Assembly: GCA_029851415.1 (NCBI GenBank)
Contig: CM056744.1
Span: 118,948,838-119,012,837 of the forward strand
DNA from: Eretmocerus hayati
Taxonomy: Eukaryota > Arthropoda > Insecta > Hymenoptera > Aphelinidae
Length of the DNA: 64,000 nucleotides
Reading direction: 5' to 3'
Positions 1 to 12,132 of this stretch are shown here, piece after piece (the first letter of the stretch is position 1; each line of letters opens with the position of its first letter). The notes under the pieces are model-generated. The model was given only the letters and a program-made list of their open reading frames with translations. It was not told the DNA's origin and did no database searches. The translations under genes were made by a program, and so were the position numbers.

Positions 1-1532
1 ATGAAGCAGGATCAGAAGAGGAGCGGGTCGGTGAGCACTCGATGGCTTACAGCCGATTAATTTGTCGAGGCAGCAAGGCACGTGCATCAGCAGCTCTCTC
101 GTCTCGATTACCCGAGCATCGGGTTGTAGTAGTAGTAGTTGTAACTGTTGCTCCTCCCCCACTTAGCTCAAGACACGGTGTAATTCGGTTCCATAATACC
201 TGCATGTGTGTGTCTTAGGTTAGGTACAAAGCTCCAGGCGCGTGACAGGGCGTGACGCCTTCTCACCAAGATGAGCCAAACTTGAATCATATACTGAATG
301 CTACTGATGACTACTGCTACTAGACGTTTACATGAGACAAGTTGAGTGAGAGGCCGATGATTAGCAGCTACTGTGATATATCTATATGTACTTCTCTGAT
401 GATGATGGTGTAGCTAATGTAGCAACTTTGAGCGATTGCGAGATATGCGAGAGAGTTGAGAAATTTTAGTTCTGTCTCGGTGCTTCGGGGTGCAGTTTTT
501 GAGTCATTTGGTATAGTTGGAATTTCCAGAGAGCGGGAAATGAGCTTCGGGCATTTCCGAGGGCATTCTTCCGAGTTTTGTGTAAATTGGTATCCATTTT
601 GCATTGATTATATGTAATTTTCATGTGTATTAAGTTGTACAACCTGAGGTTAGTCTTACGTGAATTCTCACAGTTATCCGATCAATCAATGAGTGTTTGA
701 TAATAATTTTAGACGAACCTTGTTTATGCTCTTCTTTGATCGCTGGACTTCGATAAAGACAACCAGTTGTGTTTGCATAGCCTGAATTCTTGAAATATTT
801 CAGGTGGTTATCTTGTACCTTGCAATAAATTGAGAGTAAGCAAATTTGTCCAGAGTTCAAAACAAGATCAGTGTTGCTTCAATCAATTCTCAAAATTTTG
901 GGAACTGGGGATCATCGTTTAGTTTGTACCCATTATCATTATCTCCATGCGGAAATTCCTCATTTGTTGCTGTAGACGTTTTACAGAATTTTTAGGAATC
1001 ATTCCACTTCTTTCGCTCAGAAAGATGGAAAATTTCATGCAAGAAGAACCCTTATCTCGACAATTCTCCACCAGCCTGGCTCGAAATCCTGTTTCTTAAA
1101 TTCTTCAAGGACTTCTTCTTGCTTTTCATCACATGGATCTCAGTGTAATATAAATTTCGCTAACCCAGCTCACCTAACCCCAACATAAAATTTCTCCATC
1201 AGCAAATCAAGATGTTTAGCTGAATATACGAGCTCTTATCGACATCTACCACGAAACTACTCTCCCAAGTACCCCATCACACAGAAAATTCAAACGATCG
1301 TTCGAATCGCCGCGTATATACAAGTTTGCCACACTATTATACCCATAATACTCGACATAGTACTTACTATACTAGGTTCGAACTCAGATCTTAGTCTGCT
1401 TTGCGCAAAGCCAATTACACTTTGAAAAGTTACGAGCGCCGGAACTAGCTATACACTATATACTATACTCTAGCTTCTACATAGTACAAAAGAATAAACT
1501 TGAGGTACATAGAGCCCTGTACAGTGTGCAAT

Positions 1533-1557
1533 GCGACGACGACGACGTCGACGACGG
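1533..1557. repeat. (CGA)n triplet microsatellite
   Basis: A run of GAC/CGA triplets with one internal GTCGAC interruption. On both strands it creates arginine-rich chance frames that should not be read as genes. Confidence 0.85.
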
Positions 1558-2351
1558 TTGGAGCAATCCGACACTCCAAAGCCGCTCGTAACTGCCAGAC
1601 GCTCACCTCTCTCCATATATCGGAGACTGGTAAAATTATGGCCGCGTGAAAATTGCAAGCGCAGGTGCCACCTCCTATTTTCCCAGCTCACATACATATG
1701 TATTCTGACTCTATGTATACATAGATTGGTTCAGACAGAGTTACGCGCATTGCGGCAAAGTGTGGAATTCGTAAGAGTTACATGGTATACGTACTGTACG
1801 AAGTGCAAGTCTAGCCTGACTTGTCGACCGACCCTATGCCACTATAGAATCAGATACGATCACGAACCAAACGCGAATATCCACGCGAGAAAGAGAGAGA
1901 TGAGAGTTTGAGTATCTCGAACGTGAATTGTGAGCTAGACGAGTATAGTACGCGGTCTCGTTGCATTTCGTCTGTTAGAAGGGCTGTTAGAGGAATCCGC
2001 AGATGGAGATGACAGAGACGCGCGGAATTGAGAAGAGACCAGATCGAGATAACGATCGTGAAAGCTCGCGGAGGGATCGCACTAAATTTGTGTAGACCCT
2101 TATTGCGGCGGAGTGGCGGGAAATTTGAATGTCTCGTTACGCAGACAGGAGCTTCGATGTGTATGCCTGTAGTTGAGAACGATCGAGTGAAAATTGTAAT
2201 AGAGACGAGTGTTCACCGTTTTCCATGCAGACAAATCCATATTCTAGTGGTTACGACAGCAAATAAAAATTCAGGTGGCTTTGCAAATGCTATACGTTCC
2301 GAATAACTGAGAACTGTCGTGAGGACATCAATCTACCATAAATAAGGTTAG

Positions 2352-2399
2352 TGTACCCAACTTGCCTCCATATGCCGATCTCAGGAATGGGCGCTCGTT
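2352..2399 (+). repeat. Dispersed direct repeat, copy A
   Basis: About 48 bp beginning GTGTACCCAACTTGCCTCCA matches a second copy 385 bp downstream (2737-2785) at roughly three quarters of positions. Similarity fades after the first 50 bp, so this is either an old duplication or two fragments of an unrecognised repeat family. Confidence 0.5.
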
Positions 2400-2736
2400 G
2401 ACCTTTCCGCAATTGTTTTTTACGTTTGTTATGTTAAAATATGAGAAAATACGTAGTTTTCATCGACCCCGAATCACTTTTGCGTTTCCCAGAAAATTCA
2501 AAGTGGTTTTTCCATTTTTCGTGTTTGCACGGTTAAGAATCACCGAGGAAATCGCGTTCACTAAAACCGGTGACAATTTATTTTTATTCCACCAATCTTG
2601 ACGTATCTTAGCGCATTCGATTCCTTGTCTCAATACCTTCAAAATCCGCTCTTCAGGGTTGCAGAACTCTAATTTGGAGCAATTTTATGTACAAAACACG
2701 AAGATGGTTTGAGAATCAAGAAGGCCGACATCGGAG

Positions 2737-2785
2737 TGTACCCAACATGCCCCCATATGGTTATCTCGAAAGGGCGTGCAGAACG
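2737..2785 (+). repeat. Dispersed direct repeat, copy B
   Basis: It begins GTGTACCCAACATGCCCCCA and continues with CATATGG, ATCTCGAA and GGGCG blocks in the same order as copy A at 2352. No terminal inverted repeat or target duplication was seen around the pair. Confidence 0.5.
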
Positions 2786-5700
2786 ACTTTTTTACCACTC
2801 AAAACGTGTCTATCACGTCAAAATTGGTCGGAAACAGTGTCTTGGGCCAGCTAAAAGCTCCAAGTATCGCTGCACGGTGGTAAAAACGGATCAAATCAAG
2901 GACGGATTTGGAAGCCCATAAATAGTTCTTCAAGGTCCCATATTTCTCATCTCGATGAATTGAATTGCGTAGAATCTGCGCGGGATCAAACATTTACGCA
3001 AAATCGTGAAGAAATTGCCTTTTACTAGCTGGCACGGCTCAAAATTGCAGAAATGGAGCAAGAAGTGCATTCACACATTCAAAAGTGCGTGAAAAGAGCT
3101 TCAAAATGAGCTGAACTGAAGTCCATTCTGACCAACTAGATCCGAGATATCGAGCTAAGAATGTTGAACAATTTTTTAACGGGTGATCTTGAACTTATGA
3201 CCGGTAGTCTGTAATGGACATTTACGTAATTTTTTAACCTTTATTCCACCCTCGTAAGACTCTTTCAGTGGAAAATTGACGCCACGCATTACCAACGTCA
3301 AAAGTTGGAAGACACCAGGTCCTCCTCGCCTTCACATCCTTACGTAACTTATGAATAGCCCCTAGGACCCAGGAACGATTTTAGCGGTAATGTAACTCTT
3401 GAAAAACTTTGGAAACAAAATTCTAAACCTAGTCAGACTTGATAACCTTATCGAAGACTATTAAAAAATTTTTGGGTCAAGATATTTAGATTTCATGAGA
3501 TAACACGTACAGTCATTATGAGTTATGAAAATCGAGTGTAAGAAAACTTCGATCCTGCAAAATTTCCGTAGGGATAAATATTCTATATTCCTGGTCATAG
3601 AAACCATGGTTTCCATGTCGCATCAACTGGTTCCTCGAAAATGTGAGAGAGAAGATCCAAAACTCCTTGGGTTGTACAAAAATGAGCCAATCACTACACT
3701 TACAAGATTATTTCATGAAAAAATCTTCATCAATTTTATCAAACCAGATAATAACCTGATATTCAATGAATATTTTCGTGTAAGCATCGTGCAAACTCTT
3801 GGAGAATCAGAAGAAGAAATATAATACGTTACTAAAGCTCGTGCATTTCAATAATCTTCGAAGATCTTGGGAATTATTTTCATATTGACACAGCCAAGTC
3901 AGTCAAACCTTGAACAGATGACTAAAAAATTTGGGAATACTAGACAAAATTTCACTCTCCACACTCAGCGATATATCGCGGTCAGCAATAACTCGCGGGC
4001 GGATGCCATAGAAAGCATCTGCAAGCTCTCGCGGGCGCATCTGCCCTTCTGAAAATAATGCGCGTCACTTCTGCTAAAGTTTTACTCTCCGCCACATTTA
4101 ACCTCATTCGGGTGGATGTCCGCTCATTTGGGCTGTATCTCACCATCTCTCTTCTCTTCTGCTCCTTTATCTGACGCGCGGTATAAAATGAAGCCGCCGT
4201 GCTGATGCTGCAAGCTCTCTTTGGGTTTGTTATGGCTCACAACGTGAGCACGCGCGGCCCGTCCATGCGAGTTTATGACTTTTTAACATCCAACTCAGCG
4301 CCCAATGGAACGCCATCTCACGCTTAATTCATTTCCTGATGGGTGTAGTCCAACCCTGGGGTAATGACCTTGCGTGAGATGTTCAGGCAACGAATGTTTA
4401 CAATGTTTTTTCCCTTTTTTCATAATTCGGACAGGATTGGTGTTTATAGATCCATTGTTTGCGATATTGACTAGAAAAAAAAATTGCAAAGTCAGAAAAT
4501 TCTTCAACAGCATCTCTAAATGAAACCATGTGTCCGCTCTTGTCCCCCTGTGAAAATCCCAATTTTTCTGGTCTTTTCTGATGGACTATCCGACCGAGTA
4601 GTTATTTTGACCTCATTCAAAGAAAAAAACCTGATCCCATCACCGTTGCTGACACGAAGGGTTCCTGAACATCTCGTCGCATGCTGAACTTTCCTTCGAC
4701 CCTGAATTTTACCTTTGTATCCAAAACGAAGTTAAGATCTTCTTTCATCAGGAACTTTGTGCACCTCTTAACCGATGATGAATTTCTGATCATTCTGACT
4801 TATTTAAGCAGTCACTATAGTAATCACAAATATCTAGAGAGGATCCGAACCGTGGGCTTATCCTTATTTCAAAAACTGCGGTAATTTTCTATTTGTTACA
4901 GCTTGAAATCAGATGGACAGGATTTCTCCCCTCTCATTGTGAACACCATTCTTCATCTACAAAATTCTCAGATCATGATATCAATGATACCGGCCAAACT
5001 ACTTCACCACTCAAAATTTCCCCCAATCATCTCGCATCAACTTCACTTCCCGCATATTATGGCCCATCTCTCAAGGATGTCTGCTGGAAATTTTGCAAAA
5101 TTCACTTCGGAATTCCAGCAGTGTACACCGCATTCCCAAATGTACTCGCGAAGTCAGTGGCATAGTTTCGCCACCAAGTTTCAGCGAGTTCTCCACCGAG
5201 CCAAGAGTCCCAAGAGCAGCTCAGCGTGTAGACCCTGTATTCATATAAGCGCTCAAGCTCGAGAAAGCTCACTCTCTTGAGAGCCTTGCAGAGCGTAATA
5301 ACCGCGAAATTGTATCGATCTCCCGCCCACCCGAGTTATACACAGTCGCGTGATATTAGCGATCTTAGCTCACCCAAGAGCTACGGTTATATAATAGATG
5401 CAAAAGCTACAATGAAATAACGTCTTTGCAGCTGAGAATGAATATTTCATTATTCGGTCTTGCAATCGAGGGCGGAGATACCAAACCGTAATTTCCCCAT
5501 AATTTGACTGAAAACCAGTGCCTTGACGAGTGATTCAATAATTTTATAATGGTAATTCAAGTTTGTCCTCGGTTGCGCTTCGCTGTGCCTTAATATTACC
5601 TACACATAACCTCAAAATACGTAAGATATTGGCGGCAATGTTTGTGGTTATGCGGTATGAAATCCATGACAGTATTGAATATCTCTGCAATTTCAGGGTA

Positions 5701-7541
5701 AAAGAAATATTTCCGCAATATTTTCCATCATTTTCATACAGTAAAAGAATATTTACGTGTAGATCGTTATTTTTTGATGGTACCAAGCCTGCAAATTACA
5801 TCAAGAAATCGACGAAATCCCTAGTGAAACGCCAAGTGCGATTTGCAAGTACCCCACAGCCAAATTCAATCCACGTAAAATTTGCGAAATAATATTAAGT
5901 GTCGGTACTATCAGCGCTTCGCGATTCTCAATAATTCAACAAATCCGCGCTTGTGAACGTAGAGGGAAAGTCCCCCCGAATCGAACTCCCTTTCTCAGTT
6001 TCCGTATTATCTTGAGCTCGCTTCTATTCTGCTGCATACCTATCTACTCGTATATAGTGCGTGATTTGAGACAAAGTTCGTATCTGAAAGCATAACATAG
6101 TTCGGACGGTATACATACTCGGATTATCGCAATCGCGCGATGCTCCTCGATCCCGTTTTCCGGTATTTGCTCTAGACCCAACAGAATTATTCCGGATCAT
6201 TTATGATTGGATTCTGTGGAAAATCAGCTGTTGTGCAGTCGTTTATTTTTTTTCTGTGGAATCGAATCTGATGATTGAGATACTGATGACGTTCTTCTAT
6301 ACGTATACAGATGTAAAATCTGCCCAGAAGCTGTTTTGTATCTCAGAGCGTCCTGATAGAAATGTATAAGAAAATAATTTGATTTTCTCATCGTGCGAAG
6401 CAGCTATAAATTTGACATGATCGGCTAGGACTAATCCTGACATCGAAATTAACGCTCACTCGCTTTTTCTTTTCTATGATGATTTGTTGTATTTGAGCTG
6501 AAGATGGCACAAATCTGTCCCACACACGAAGTTATTGCGTTTATTCTTCTACAGATAGTTCTGATCAACGAGTTTATTATTACAATCTTTGCTTTTTTGT
6601 GTATGTTAGGAAGTTGTAACTGAAAAAGTGTCTCTCAACCATCTTGACAAATTTGAAATTTATCTACTGGTATCTGGTTTACATTCAATCCATGAGTCCA
6701 TTCTCACTTTTTGCTACGTGAGTTTTGAGGTAAGTGGGCAACTCATCACTCAAAAAAAACTCCGCATTCGTTGGACAATTTGTCGAGCCAAATCTCAGCA
6801 GATATGTTCTAACGTAGGCTGATTCGCAGAGTTTAATCTCACTCACTTCCGCTCGAGCTCGGACTTATGGTCCTCTGAGATTTATGCAGCCCAGCGGCAG
6901 TAGTACAGTAGTATAGTAGTGCTAGCAAGCTGAGGGTGAGCTTAACTTCCGACGATTAAGCAGATGGAGATACAGAGGACCAGAGAGACGCATCAGACAA
7001 TTGTAGAATGACCCTAGGCAAGAGCCACCAAATCCGTGTTCTACGACGCAACGACTGTGTAATGAGGAACCATAGCACTCGTCCCCCGGTTTCAAGCTTT
7101 TTACTCGATTTGGAGAGTGTGAGTTACCTAATACGAATACATGGTCCGTGCAATTCTATTTTGGTGCAGCATGCATAAACCTGCTCACAACTGAGATGAA
7201 TTTTCAGGGCTTACAGGTTGTAAGGTTCAGCCTTTCTTACATTTTTTGCACAGAATTTACATGAAGTTCATAAAATTAGTATGCTCAGTTTTTTTTACCC
7301 TCGGCAATAACTTGGTTATCATCATATAGTTCCAGTGTCTTTTGGCCCGTTCTGTCTGGATTTAGAAATTAACTTCCATCAGATGGGCAGAGGTGCGCCG
7401 AAAATTTCTTATAGAAGAAGAGTAGAGTAGTCCGAGATGTCGAAAGTGAGTGGAGTCATTCCATGCGTGGAGTGAATTGTCGCATCGATTAATTGTCATC
7501 GCCAAACTATTGACGGATAAAGCGTATCGTGTGATGACACT

Positions 7542-7571
7542 GCAAATATTCTGAGTTCTCAGAATATTTGC
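7542..7571. repeat. 30-bp palindrome
   Basis: Two perfect 14-bp arms (GCAAATATTCTGAG and its reverse complement) flank a 2-bp centre. No longer element was seen around it. It could be a footprint of a palindromic element or a chance cruciform-forming site. Confidence 0.8.
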
Positions 7572-9350
7572 CAATTCTTTCGGATAATTATCTGGATCTC
7601 AATTTTACCTGATGCATCAGAGCATTGGATACTTTTTTACCTCTCCACTCGTGTTGTCAAATAGATTTCATCTTTTTCCCACAATCTGACTTCCCAAAAT
7701 GGCTAAATGATGGACTTCTTTTCTACACTTGAACGGTTTGATTCTGATCGATAGGTGGCGTCGTGACAGGATTTACTTATCCACTCTAGTTTTAGTAACC
7801 TTGAGCTTAGACCACGAGCCTGGACATCTCTTCCACGTGCAATTCTTCACGGGGATTTCGACAAATCCTTCGAAATGGGATATTATTGTTATAGTCTGAT
7901 CAGCCCTATATTTTTGCTTGAGCCTATGTGTATCTTTACATAATGCATTAAATCTATCAGTATTTAACATTATTCACCTGATTGGTTCTCTATACTCATC
8001 GGTATTTATCGAATTACTTGGAACTATCTCACATTCTGACTTGTAAAATGCTCAATTAATGTTCAGGTACGTTTATAACACAGAAGTTTGTTCTGCAATT
8101 GGTTAGGAAAAATGGGTAAACATCAGCTGAAAAATGGTCAAATAGACTCACTCCGTAAATATGCGATTTATAGCGTGAATATCGTTTCATTCTCGGATAG
8201 AATATGGACAAGTTTTTCGGACATATTTTGGCTATAAAACAATCACTATGACCAATTTTCAGCCATAAATAAAAGTGGATTCCTACTGGGAAAGATGGAT
8301 AATTTTTTCATTTTGGAATTGTTATGACGTCTACGTCAATGAGAGCATTGTATTTTGCGTTTTCAGTTGTGAAGTATGCATAATATGCATAATGAGCAAG
8401 AATGATGGACGAGCAAAAGGCGTTGAGTCTCGCTGTATAATTTTATTCGTTCTATTCTGTTTATTAAATCCGGTTTGCGAGGGAAAATGATTAACGAGCT
8501 GTGAGCTCGGAAATAATTGCCACTGTCACGAAGCTCAAAATCAGTATCGGATCCTCAAATTGTTGTTGATGGTAAAATTGATGAGCTTTTAGCGATCGAT
8601 CGATCATCGAAACTGTGGAATGGAAGATAATCTTCTACCTGCTTATCAAAATGTTACCCAAAAAGTCTGTTCAGAACTGGATCATTTCAAATCAATTATT
8701 GACTGTTGAATAGTTAAGAGTTGATTTTGACGGATTTGTTGAGCTCAATCACTATTCATTTGAAAGATTCGTTGGTAGAAATCGACTTGTATTAATCACT
8801 AAACTCTGGCGAAGTCAATTTTTTGGAGCGTAAACAGGAGTGAGTCTGGACACCGGGGTGATTTTGTAACATTCTCATTCTTGCGATCATTCTGAACTGT
8901 CCCCTTTGGGGTTATTCTGAAGTCACTCATCGTGTCAGATTGTCCAAAAGCTTTCAATTGGAAGCCTGCAAGATGCTGTAGAGAATGAGCTGATCAAGAG
9001 CAAACACGATAACAACGTTACCAAGTGAACCCCGTGTCCAAAGTCCACAATCGTTTACGGAAAGTTTAAAATGCGGCCAAAAGTTCGTCTAGATTTGATA
9101 TCAGAATGAAGCAATTTTCCGCTCATCAATTGTTTATCCATAGACAGAACAATTTTGGACAATTTTCAGTTTTAACAGTTACGAAATTTGTTGATCGATC
9201 GCATAAGAAGTTCCCTCAGTTAATTTTATGTACCAGAATTAGCCATAATATAAATCAGAATTTGAGATAGCCATTCCGAGCGATCAAAAGTTTTAGAATT
9301 TTTTCATTTCAATTTCGTTATTCAATGACGCTTTTGAACACGTACGTGCT

Positions 9351-9475
9351 ATTAGGAGTAAACCTGTTTTGAAACGCCACCATGTTGGCCCGGTGTATTT
9401 CTTATGGGAATGTTTTGAGATTCGGCCATATTGGATTTTCCTGCCTATAAAATAACACAGAGGTCTACTCCCAAT
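9351..9475. mobile_element. Short palindromic MITE-like element
   Basis: The ends ATTAGGAGTAAACCT and AGGTCTACTCCCAAT are inverted copies with two mismatches. Inside them CCACCATGTTGGCC faces GGCCATATTGGATT, so most of the 125 bp folds back. There is no coding capacity. A clear target-site duplication was not found, so the superfamily cannot be named. The GC-richer centre contrasts with the AT-rich flanks. Confidence 0.6.
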
Positions 9476-11101
9476 TCAGCGTCCAAAGATATGGAACTGC
9501 ACAAAATGATGCAATTTTAATTTGTATCCTATCCGAATGAATTGGCTTTCTGTTTTCTCATAAAATTTGCCGAATCAAATTATCTCCCCAGGACTGAATT
9601 GTACATCTCAAAAAAGACAAAAGGACGAATTCCTCTCTCTTGAATATATCGACGGCACAATTCCATCGCTTTGGCATGATCAACAGCTTCATCAGCAGCA
9701 TATGGCAATGGAAAATTATAGTCGCGGTTGGTCGTGGGACGCGGGTAACAATTTCACCCTCGGCATGTGTACAGCAGCAGCAGCAGCATTACTCGGGGGG
9801 GTCCATAATACGCGGCCAATGAGTTCGATTATCGACGCGCACGTAATTAGCCGGCCATTAATGAAATGCTGCGGCTGTGGCTCATCGGAGTGCTCTGGAA
9901 TTAGGGGGAAACAAGCCAGCCTTGCTCGGTGAGCAGACCACTCAGAGCACATTTCAAGCTCATTTCATACTCTCAGAGATATATTGAGTGTACTTCTGTA
10001 CTACATACATACGCATAGTCAGGCTAAACCATTCAGTAGCCTGATGCGGTTTTTCCTAAAAATTTCTCGCGATGCTTGTTTTAGAATACGCGACTTCAAA
10101 GTGTACCTCTACATAAACTCTGATACACATTCACTTCTCGTCTTTCTCTGTCGACAGTTTTGCGATGATTCGCTTTTGAAGTTTTGCTTTGATGTGCTCA
10201 TTCGCGGTGATGATTTATTCGATGCGTCCCGCCTCTGCAGCAGTACAAACTCGCCGAGAGAGAGAGACAAGTTTTGAAGCGCCCCATTTTCTGTTGATTC
10301 GTCGCTCGCTGTCTATCGATTTATTTGGGGAAAGGCCGCACACGCCTCGATGCTTCGACGTGTCATTCAGTGAATTTGCCTGGATGAGTGAAATTTCTCT
10401 CTTGGTTGATTAAAAATTCATGAGCGGCAGAGTCACGTGTGTCATATTCGCAATCGATTCAAGGACATTTTCATCAGTTTGGTTATTCTCAGTTCAAAGG
10501 ATTTGGAAAATTATGCTCGTTCACCTGTATGAGTATTTCAATTTGAAGAGCTGCAATGTCAATCGTTTTGAGTATTTCTGACGTGGATTTGTACGCTCAA
10601 CTTCCTCGACTCGTCGAATGGACAGTCTATTTATGCATCGGTTTATGCAAAGTGCAGTAGAAACGCGAGGAAACTTTGCCAGTAATAGTCGCCACTTGGG
10701 GCCGAGTTTAAGTTGCTATTTGCCTTCTTGAAATTTGTTAACCGTTTCAGGAGAGATGAAGAGTTTCGAGGGTAGGACGTTTGAGTAACGGATCCCTAAT
10801 GTCAATGAGAAAAAAATACAAAATGTCCATATGTGATCATTCGGAGTACGAGTCCCATGTTGACTTTGCAAATTGGGAAAATATCCATTTGGAAAGGACT
10901 CTTCTTATGTATCTGCGTTCCATGTGTTCCGTTTGGTTAACGGCATTATTAATGAGCCCAACAAACGAACTCATTTACCGTGTCTTTGACTTCTTTCTAG
11001 GGTCATGGTGATCGATACTTGCGATCTCCTCTATAAAAAGTCGGTGATATTTACCTGGAGAAAACTTGTAGTTTCGATGAGAGGTGCTACCAGCCGCACC
11101 A
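9476..11101. other. Stretch without recognisable gene
   Basis: It contains one CAG tract (9772-9788) and chance open frames up to 121 codons (9567-9932, plus strand). That frame takes its alanine run from the CAG tract and matches no family I know. Nothing else was seen. Confidence 0.5.
9772..9788. repeat. (CAG)n microsatellite
   Basis: About five and a half uninterrupted CAG units. It gives an alanine run in one frame and a glutamine run in another, neither in a recognisable protein. Confidence 0.85.
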
Positions 11102-11190
11102 CCACCAGGTGACGACACTCTCGATCGCAAGGGTGGCCAATGCTATTTCAATGGGCCACCCTTGCGATCGACGGTGCCGCCACCTGGTGG
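11102..11190. repeat. 89-nt near-perfect hairpin (MITE remnant or miRNA-like precursor)
   Basis: Two 37-bp arms (11102-11138 and 11154-11190) pair with only four non-Watson-Crick positions around a 15-nt loop. The inner arm contains CGATCGCAAGGGTGGCC facing its exact complement, and the outer arm contains CCACCAGGTG. Pairing stops abruptly outside the arms. Stem and loop lengths fall in the range of animal microRNA precursors, but the GC-rich, nearly symmetrical arms fit a recent palindromic insertion equally well. No target duplication is evident. Confidence 0.7.
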
Positions 11191-11542
11191 GTTGATGCTC
11201 TAGGCACTGTTTAAGTTTTTTTATTTTTCATGTTTCTCCACATTTGGCATTATCATGAAACGTTATGAACTAATCAATGCAATTTTCCTCAACTTGATAC
11301 AAATTTTGAAGAATCCCACCCATTTGAAATTGATAAGGAAGATTTTGTAGAATGGTTCCAAAATTTCGTAAGATTTCATAGAAGAGCGTACAAATCTCCT
11401 GCGGAAACTTCCTCACGCGAGACAATTATGACCGTTATTTTGATTTCGATAAGCTAAGTTTTTTGAGTCTCTTCGTCAATTTTCAGAGTGTATTTCCGCC
11501 ATTGAAATATCTCAATTTGATCCCAAAGCGGGTCAAAGTCAA

Positions 11543-12132
11543 CACTGTAGAAAATTTTTCCGAAAAACTTCAACCAACTGGTTGATAAAAAATCCCAACT
11601 AGTTTGGTTGTATATTCAACTAATGTGGATTATCAGAATCTATCCGTGCGGTTCCTGCATATCAGGTTGCCTACGTGTGGGGGGTAGAATATGGTGGATG
11701 GTCATATGGGTGGATAAGGATGGATGGAAGGGTGGACTGATGGATGATGGATCGATGGATGGGGCCGATGAATGGATCGAAGAATGGATGGTGGGTGGGT
11801 GGATGGATGGCGTGTGGATGGATGGATGAATGGGTGATGGGTCCATCCATCCATCCATCGTCCACCCGTCCACCATGCATCTATCATCCATCCAATTACC
11901 CATCCACACTTCATCTCTCTTCTCCACTCATCCAATCATTAACCATCAATCTGTCCGTCTATTTACCCATCCATCGACCCATCACCCATCCATCCATCTA
12001 TCCATCTATCCATCCATCCGCCTATTTACCCATCATCCATCCATCCATCCATCACGGGATATAATTGCTTGGTTGAAAATTCCAACAGCTGGTTGAAATG
12101 TTGGTTAAAAATCCAACCAATCTTTTACAGTG
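11543..12132. mobile_element. CACTG-ended foldback element with satellite core, copy 1
   Basis: It begins CACTGTAGAAAA and ends TTTTACAGTG. Just inside each end lie repeated CAACC/GGTTG motifs, including CAACCAACTGGTTG at the left and TTGGTTG, CAGCTGGTTG and CAACCAA at the right. The core is a mirrored simple repeat, TGGA-rich then TCCA-rich, so the element can fold into one long hairpin. The longer copy at 38426-39508 has the same ends. No coding sequence and no convincing target duplication were seen, only AA on both sides. Confidence 0.7.
11680..12055. repeat. Mirrored (TGGA)n / (TCCA)n satellite
   Basis: Roughly 11690-11835 is built from TGGA, TGGG and TGGC tetramers on the plus strand. 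From about 11843 to 12055 it is built from TCCA and CCCA tetramers, which is the same repeat inverted. The switch occurs near 11838. Overlapping long open frames here on both strands (Trp/Met/Gly-rich or Ser/Ile/His/Pro-rich) are artefacts of the repeat. Confidence 0.9.

Larger units (their letters stand above)
1..9350. other. Stretch without recognisable gene
   Basis: No open frame in this stretch resembles a known family, and all are 126 codons or shorter, as expected by chance at this base composition. It holds a GAC-type triplet tract (1533-1557), a diverged direct repeat pair (2352 and 2737) and a short perfect palindrome (7542-7571), each listed separately. It may be intergenic or intronic. 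Short unrecognised exons cannot be excluded. Confidence 0.6.

Noticed and set aside
1..36. Possible coding exon starting ATGAAGCAG with a GTGAGC donor at position 31
   Set aside because: Ten codons at the window edge with no upstream context; ATG and GTGAGC this close occur by chance.
1374..1384. GGTTCGAACTC resembling a tRNA B box
   Set aside because: No A box, anticodon arm or acceptor pairing could be found at the right spacing.
4182..4188. TATAAAA box as a core promoter
   Set aside because: No transcribed unit, initiator or open frame of note lies at the expected distance downstream.
11608..12096. Several 70-106 codon frames on both strands
   Set aside because: They are produced by the TGGA/TCCA tetramer repeat, which has no stop codons in most frames.
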